A DNA stretch of 37,736 nucleotides from Deltaproteobacteria bacterium (lineage in GTDB: Bacteria > Desulfobacterota > Binatia > UBA9968), in NCBI GenBank assembly GCA_016210115.1, contig JACQUW010000019.1, positions 1-37,736 of the forward strand. The letters run 5' to 3'. Under the pieces are notes generated by a model that saw nothing but the letters and a program-made list of their open reading frames with translations, did not search any database and was not told the origin of the DNA. The position numbers and the translations under genes were made by a program. This document shows, piece after piece, positions 33,524-37,736 of the stretch (positions within the stretch are counted from its first letter, which is position 1; every line of letters starts with the position of its first letter).

Positions 33524-35044
33524 GTGTCTCCAGATCACCGGAACGATCTTCAATATACGATACGCAATCAAATGGGGGCGCTTGCGTTGATGGGGCTGAC
33601 GGGGGTTTTTGTTGCATGGGGTACGAGAGGTCTGTTAGCCACTGGAGTCACTTTCGGTAATTTCCTTCCACTCTTGCTTCCTGTTGCGGCGGCGGCTCTA
33701 TCACTGATTCTGATTCGGCCCGTCATGGGCGCGCTAGCAGTCCTTGCGTTTTCCTTTGTGAACCCGGCCTCGCTTCCTACCTTGGCGGAGTTTGGGGAAT
33801 TCTCGATTCGTTTAGGGGACGTCTTTCTCGGGATTTTGCTCCTATCAGTTTTCTTTCGCGTTACCCTACAGAATCGGATGATAGTTTCTCAAGAATTTGC
33901 AAAATTATTCGTTCCCTTATCGGTGTTCCTTTTGTATATAGGACTTTCTCTAGTGAATGTAGCACTCAACCTTCCTAACCATTTTCTGTTTTCGCTGGCC
34001 TCATACTTGCGGCTTGTTCTGACAGCCTTTTTTGGCCTTTTGCTTCACATCGCTCTCGTTGACCGTCGAACTGTGATATCTTTTCATCGAGCCTTCCTCG
34101 GTTTGTGTATGCTCTCTATAATTGTGGCGGGTTGGGAAGCATGGCAGGGGATTGAAATCCAAAGAGCGGCGGAATTTTCATCGCGCTTTGAAGGGTTGCT
34201 CGGGGTTAATTCGCTTGGCTTAGTGTCGGGCTTGTTGGTCTTATATGCTGTCGTTAAAAAGCGTGACAGATATCGCACAGCAGCATGGCCTTTATTGTTT
34301 TGCTTTGGGGTTTTGGGTCTTTTTCTGGCGAAGTCTGCTAGTTCCATATTGGCAACGTGTGGAAGTCTTGCCATCTACTGGGCCTCTAGGCAGCTTGGGA
34401 ACACTGTTCGGAAACGCTACCTGCTGTTGAAGTTGCCCGTTGCTACATTAGCCATGATCGTTGTTACGGGGCTGGCTGTCTCGACTTTACGTCCTGGCGA
34501 TTTTCGTGGCCTTGTTGATGTCACTGAAGGTTCATTTGTTCATCGACTCGTGATCACATATGCTGGCCTTCGCATCTTTTTTGAACATCCGCTACTAGGA
34601 GTAGGCTGGCAGGGAAGCGGCACCATGGATATCGTTGGTTCTGCTGCTTTAAACACTCTCTTGATGGATAAATTCATGAAGCTCCCAGACAACTATTTTT
34701 TTCTTCAGTCAGCAACGTCTCTCCACAACATGTACATCCAGTTCTTGGGTGAATTGGGAATCTTAGGATTTCTCTTATTTGTTTTAGCTGGTCTTTGGAC
34801 GGCTAAGGCCGTGATTAGGATTCTCAGTAATATTCCTATTGGATCACCGTACGAAGTGGCGGCGCAGTTTTACGCCTTCGGACTCCTATTTTTACTTATA
34901 TGGTGGAATACCAATCCATTGTTTGGCGGACAGGTTGAGAGTACTTTGGCATTTTCATTCCTGGGCGCTCTAGCCGCAGTGGCGCGACTTGAAAGGCTTA
35001 GGGAAAAAGACGCTAGTACGACTTCACGAGATAGTGCCACGTGA
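33524..35044 (+). CDS. O-antigen polymerase/ligase-like membrane protein (Wzy/WaaL superfamily)
   Basis: The 506-residue protein starts at GTG 33524 and has about 11-12 hydrophobic helices. A large periplasmic loop follows the FEHPLLGVGWQGSGT motif and continues to SLHNMYIQFLGELG, the hallmark of the Wzy_C/O-antigen ligase superfamily. Wzy joins undecaprenyl-linked repeat units in the periplasm; ligases move the chain to an acceptor. With a Wzx-like flippase in the same locus, polymerase is the better guess. Its stop overlaps the next GTG start by four bases. Confidence 0.85.
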   Translation: MSPDHRNDLQYTIRNQMGALALMGLTGVFVAWGTRGLLATGVTFGNFLPLLLPVAAAALSLILIRPVMGALAVLAFSFVNPASLPTLAEFGEFSIRLGDVFLGILLLSVFFRVTLQNRMIVSQEFAKLFVPLSVFLLYIGLSLVNVALNLPNHFLFSLASYLRLVLTAFFGLLLHIALVDRRTVISFHRAFLGLCMLSIIVAGWEAWQGIEIQRAAEFSSRFEGLLGVNSLGLVSGLLVLYAVVKKRDRYRTAAWPLLFCFGVLGLFLAKSASSILATCGSLAIYWASRQLGNTVRKRYLLLKLPVATLAMIVVTGLAVSTLRPGDFRGLVDVTEGSFVHRLVITYAGLRIFFEHPLLGVGWQGSGTMDIVGSAALNTLLMDKFMKLPDNYFFLQSATSLHNMYIQFLGELGILGFLLFVLAGLWTAKAVIRILSNIPIGSPYEVAAQFYAFGLLFLLIWWNTNPLFGGQVESTLAFSFLGALAAVARLERLREKDASTTSRDSAT

Positions 35045-36156
35045 AAGTGCTCCATATCATCAACACTCTCTCGGCTGGCGGAGCTGAGTTGCATCTTCTG
35101 ACGCTGTGCCGTCATCTGAAACGTCATCGGGTGGAAACCGTCGTTGCTTGTCTGCGAGAGCAAATTAAGGGAAGCCGTTCACTCGTTTCGGACTTTCAGC
35201 AACAGGGAATTCGAGTTGTTAATCTCAGGGCGGACCGAATGTTTGATCCTCGGTGTCTCTTTAAGCTGATCCGACTCGTTGGCGAGGAGAAGCCGGATAT
35301 CGTCCACACCCATTTGCCTCGGGCGGACTTTGCAGGGGCGATGACGACATTTTTTCGCGGGGAGGTGCTTTGGGTATGCACGATACACGCCATCTACAGC
35401 GCATCGTGGTCTGGCAAATGGTTCCTTCCCCTATTCGACGTGTTCTGGCGCCGCGCTAATACGATTATCGCTATTTCAAAGGCAGTCAAGACTTGGCTGG
35501 TCGAGGAGCGAAGGATACCATCGCAGAAAATTAGAGTGGTTCACTACGGGATTGAGCCGGATCGATTTAATATCGCGACGGTCGGTGGCGGAGAAACGTA
35601 TTCTGTCAACGGTAGCCCTCTGATTGGCTCCATCGGGCGGCTGGAAAGAGGGAAAGGGTATGACATTCTGATTGAAGCTATGCCGGCTGTTCACAAACGA
35701 GCACCCGATGCGTTGCTCCTGATCGCGGGGCATGATCCCTGGGGCTACTCTAAATCGCTGCAAGCTGCGAGTTCCCGGTTAGGTCTTGACGGGACCGTAC
35801 GGTTGGTTGGTTTTCAGAATAATATTCCTGCCTTTTTGCACGCTTTGGATGTATTCGTTTTCGCTTCCCGCTCAGAAGGTTTCGGGCAGGCGGTCATTGA
35901 GGCCATGGCGGCGGGAAAGCCCGTAGTGGCGAGCAAAATCCCGCCGCTTACTGAGATCGTGGTTGATGGGGAAAGCGGCTTGCTGGTTGAAGTAGACAAT
36001 CCGGGGGCTTTCGCCCGTGCAATATCTTCACTCTTGCTGGATCCTGAAGAAGCGCGAAGACTAGGAAAACAAGGGCAACAACGGGTGTATGAACATTTCA
36101 CTGCCGAAAAAATGTCCGCCGAAACATTTTCCTTGTATCGCGAATTGATTTCTTAG
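35041..36156 (+). CDS. GT4 glycosyltransferase
   Basis: The 371-residue protein starts at GTG 35041 within the GTGA overlap. KVLHIINTLSAGGAELHLLT is the acceptor-side loop of the GT4 family; the donor side has LIGSIGRLERGKGYDILIEA and the E-x7-E motif in SEGFGQAVIEAMAAGKPVV. Translational coupling to the polymerase gene suggests action on the same repeat unit. Confidence 0.9.
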   Translation: MKVLHIINTLSAGGAELHLLTLCRHLKRHRVETVVACLREQIKGSRSLVSDFQQQGIRVVNLRADRMFDPRCLFKLIRLVGEEKPDIVHTHLPRADFAGAMTTFFRGEVLWVCTIHAIYSASWSGKWFLPLFDVFWRRANTIIAISKAVKTWLVEERRIPSQKIRVVHYGIEPDRFNIATVGGGETYSVNGSPLIGSIGRLERGKGYDILIEAMPAVHKRAPDALLLIAGHDPWGYSKSLQAASSRLGLDGTVRLVGFQNNIPAFLHALDVFVFASRSEGFGQAVIEAMAAGKPVVASKIPPLTEIVVDGESGLLVEVDNPGAFARAISSLLLDPEEARRLGKQGQQRVYEHFTAEKMSAETFSLYRELIS

Positions 36157-36493
36157 GTCTCAATTTGCTCTTTTCATTTTTCCGGAAAGCCAAAAATGTG
36201 CGGGATTAAGCTTGAAACTACAACGAACTGTGGAAACGCTCTCTTGGGACGTATGAATTCTTCTTGGCGCACCTTGGTCCTAACAATAGCGGCGGACTGA
36301 TTTTGGGAAAGCACTGCCCTAGCCATGTCTCTGCTGACCGTCATCGCCTTCACCAGCGGCCTTATAGACAGTCAGGCTGGAACTTGTTGGAGCCGCGGTG
36401 TCCGTTTTTGGATCAGGAACTTGTGAAAGTTCGCTGCTGCAATCGCCTCGAACCTAAAAGTCAGAGGACCAGCAAGACCAGGATTTTTGCCTC
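36157..36493. other. 337-base gap without an intact gene
   Basis: It separates two GT4 genes. The right part holds an apparent asparagine-synthase fragment (36384-36497). The left part contains no ORF, promoter or terminator that I can support. Confidence 0.5.
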
Positions 36494-36497
36494 ATGA
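36384..36497 (+). pseudogene. Possible asparagine-synthase remnant
   Basis: In the frame ending at 36497 the peptide LEPRCPFLDQELVKV resembles the conserved AsnB segment LExRxPFLDxxLVxF; the following residues (NRLEPKS) weakly match the LPxxLK that comes next in the family. The rest of the enzyme is missing or frame-shifted. The intact copy at 29762 has diverged in this segment (LECRSPLVYRDVMEF), so this would be the relic of a different asnB gene. Chance similarity over so few residues is possible. Confidence 0.3.
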
Positions 36498-37736
36498 CGT
36501 GTAGTACTATGAGAGATTCTGGGCCTTGCGCTGTTTCATCAGGAGAAGGTATCGAAGGTCTGTCTCCACTTCCTGAGCGATCCCGGATCAAGGTTGTCAG
36601 GATCATCACTCGTCTGAATGTTGGAGGCCCAGCCCAACATGCCGTGCTCTTAACTGCTCGTCTCAACGGAGATCGTTTTCAGAGCAAGTTATTGGCCGGC
36701 ACGACGGACAGCCACGAGGGGGACATGTCATTTCTAGCGGAAAATCACGGAACCCCTTTCGTGCGGGTTGAAGAGCTCTGCAACGAGGCGGGACTCTTTG
36801 GTGACCTGAAATCCTTTTGCCGGCTCGTTAAAGTTATCAAGAAGGAGAAGGCAGACATCGTTGATTTACATCTCCTGAAAGCTCGCTTCTTTGGAGGACT
36901 CGCGGCAAAAATTGCCGGAGTTCCTGTGATCGTCGAGACATTTCATGGGCATCTCTTCACTGGCTACTTTGGAAGATTGAAGACAGCAGCTATCCTCACA
37001 ACAGAAAGGCTCCTAGGCTGGTTCGTCATGCATAGGCTGATTGCCATCAGCGAGATACAAAAGGAGGAATTGATTCGATATCGGATTTCTCCTGCGCGCA
37101 AAATCGACATTATTCCTTTAGGTCTCGATCTGAATAAATTTTTGGATTGCTCGAAGTGGCGGGGCGAGTTCAGAAGAGAGCTCGGGGTCGCGGACGCAAC
37201 CATCCTGATAGGGGTAGTGGGGCGCCTGGTGCCTATCAAAGGGCTTTGTTATTTGTTAGACGCCGTATCCCAGGTACTTCGCGCCACGGATGCTGACTTT
37301 CAGCTCATCGTTGTGGGGGATGGACCTCTTCGTGGCGCTCTCGAATCGCAGGTCTCCTCGCTCGACATTGAGAAGAGAGTTCGCTTCCTGGGATGGCGTT
37401 TCGATCTCGAGAAAATTTATGCCGACTTAGACTTTGTTGCTTTGAGTTCTCTCAATGAGGGTACCCCGGTTTCTCTTATTGAAGCGATGGCGGCAGGCAA
37501 GGCGGTTGTGGCCACCCGGGTGGGGGGAGTTCCCGATGTCGTTGAACATGAAAAAACCGGGATTTTGGTATCGCCTAAAAATCCCTTGGAGCTTTCCAAG
37601 GCCATTACGCGCCTTCTGGGAAATCCGCGGCTCCGTAATTGTTTGGGAGAACGGGCCAGATTCTCGGTTTATCCAAAATACGACGTGTCCCGCCTCATTC
37701 AAGATATGAAAGAGTACTATCGCAGCCTGCTGCCGG
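36494..37736 (+). CDS. GT4 glycosyltransferase, 3' end beyond the window
   Basis: The frame is open from ATG 36494 to the last base (414 codons), so the stop lies outside. After a poorly conserved 25-residue head, VRIITRLNVGGPAQHAVLL is the GT-B acceptor loop. The donor domain has GVVGRLVPIKGLCYLLDAV, VVGDGPLRGALE and E-x7-E in LNEGTPVSLIEAMAAGKAVV. By analogy with WbaZ/PelF-like GT4 enzymes only a few residues should be missing. ATG 36509 is an alternative start; neither has a strong ribosome-binding site. Confidence 0.88.
   Translation, partial: MTCSTMRDSGPCAVSSGEGIEGLSPLPERSRIKVVRIITRLNVGGPAQHAVLLTARLNGDRFQSKLLAGTTDSHEGDMSFLAENHGTPFVRVEELCNEAGLFGDLKSFCRLVKVIKKEKADIVDLHLLKARFFGGLAAKIAGVPVIVETFHGHLFTGYFGRLKTAAILTTERLLGWFVMHRLIAISEIQKEELIRYRISPARKIDIIPLGLDLNKFLDCSKWRGEFRRELGVADATILIGVVGRLVPIKGLCYLLDAVSQVLRATDADFQLIVVGDGPLRGALESQVSSLDIEKRVRFLGWRFDLEKIYADLDFVALSSLNEGTPVSLIEAMAAGKAVVATRVGGVPDVVEHEKTGILVSPKNPLELSKAITRLLGNPRLRNCLGERARFSVYPKYDVSRLIQDMKEYYRSLLP

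Overview
The window looks like a chromosomal segment of a Gram-negative, probably uncultured bacterium. Evidence: an outer-membrane beta-barrel protein, Sec signal peptides with AxA cleavage sites, a Wzx/Wzy-type polysaccharide locus, moderately GC-rich coding sequence and many small dispersed palindromic repeats. A deltaproteobacterial, Nitrospirota-like or NC10-like host would fit, but the sequence alone does not fix the phylum.

Layout. 110-2044 (minus strand): PrkA serine kinase. 2045-2998: gene-less, repeat-containing spacer. 2999-4024: REP-associated (RAYT-type) transposase whose HUH motif is damaged. 4043-5786: NusG/RfaH-like antiterminator and UDP-glucuronate epimerase-like protein. 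6080-6772: CRP/FNR-family regulator, with a perfect TGTGA-N6-TCACA palindrome at its 3' end. 7108-13422: the centrepiece, seven consecutive secreted proteins that all carry the motif ELDxVTAxG or a close variant. 13469-19496: glycan or protein-glycosylation genes (DPM1-like GT2, two GT-C membrane transferases, a flippase-like membrane protein). 19768-22010: two paralogous secreted TPR proteins. 22236-37736: a dense polysaccharide locus with five GT4 glycosyltransferases (the last cut by the window edge), four SAM methyltransferases plus an FkbM methyltransferase, a Wzx-like flippase, an AsnB-type amidotransferase and a Wzy/ligase-like polymerase.

The unusual system at 7108-13422 resembles, but is not a copy of, the Pseudomonas Fap functional-amyloid operon. 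It has three long paralogous subunits, each with a duplicated Asn/Gln-rich module, two short secreted proteins, a stand-alone secreted C39 cysteine peptidase (FapD-like) and an outer-membrane barrel with an N-terminal coiled coil (FapF-like). In the five putative fibre proteins the ELDxVTAxG motif lies 8-15 residues after the predicted Sec cleavage site. It resembles the end of a double-glycine leader, the kind of site C39 peptidases cut. The same motif sits between the peptidase domain and a C-terminal tail in the peptidase itself, and between coiled coil and barrel in the pore protein. Inference: exported precursors are trimmed in the periplasm by the C39 enzyme at one shared motif, then exported through the barrel to form a surface fibre.

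The fibre cassette is embedded in exopolysaccharide genes, with an antiterminator and epimerase upstream and glycosyltransferases, Wzx and Wzy downstream, so the segment reads as an extracellular-matrix locus. The CRP-like regulator has the CRP recognition-helix residues and a matching operator between it and the cassette, so it is the best candidate local regulator. I saw no tRNA, rRNA or CRISPR array.
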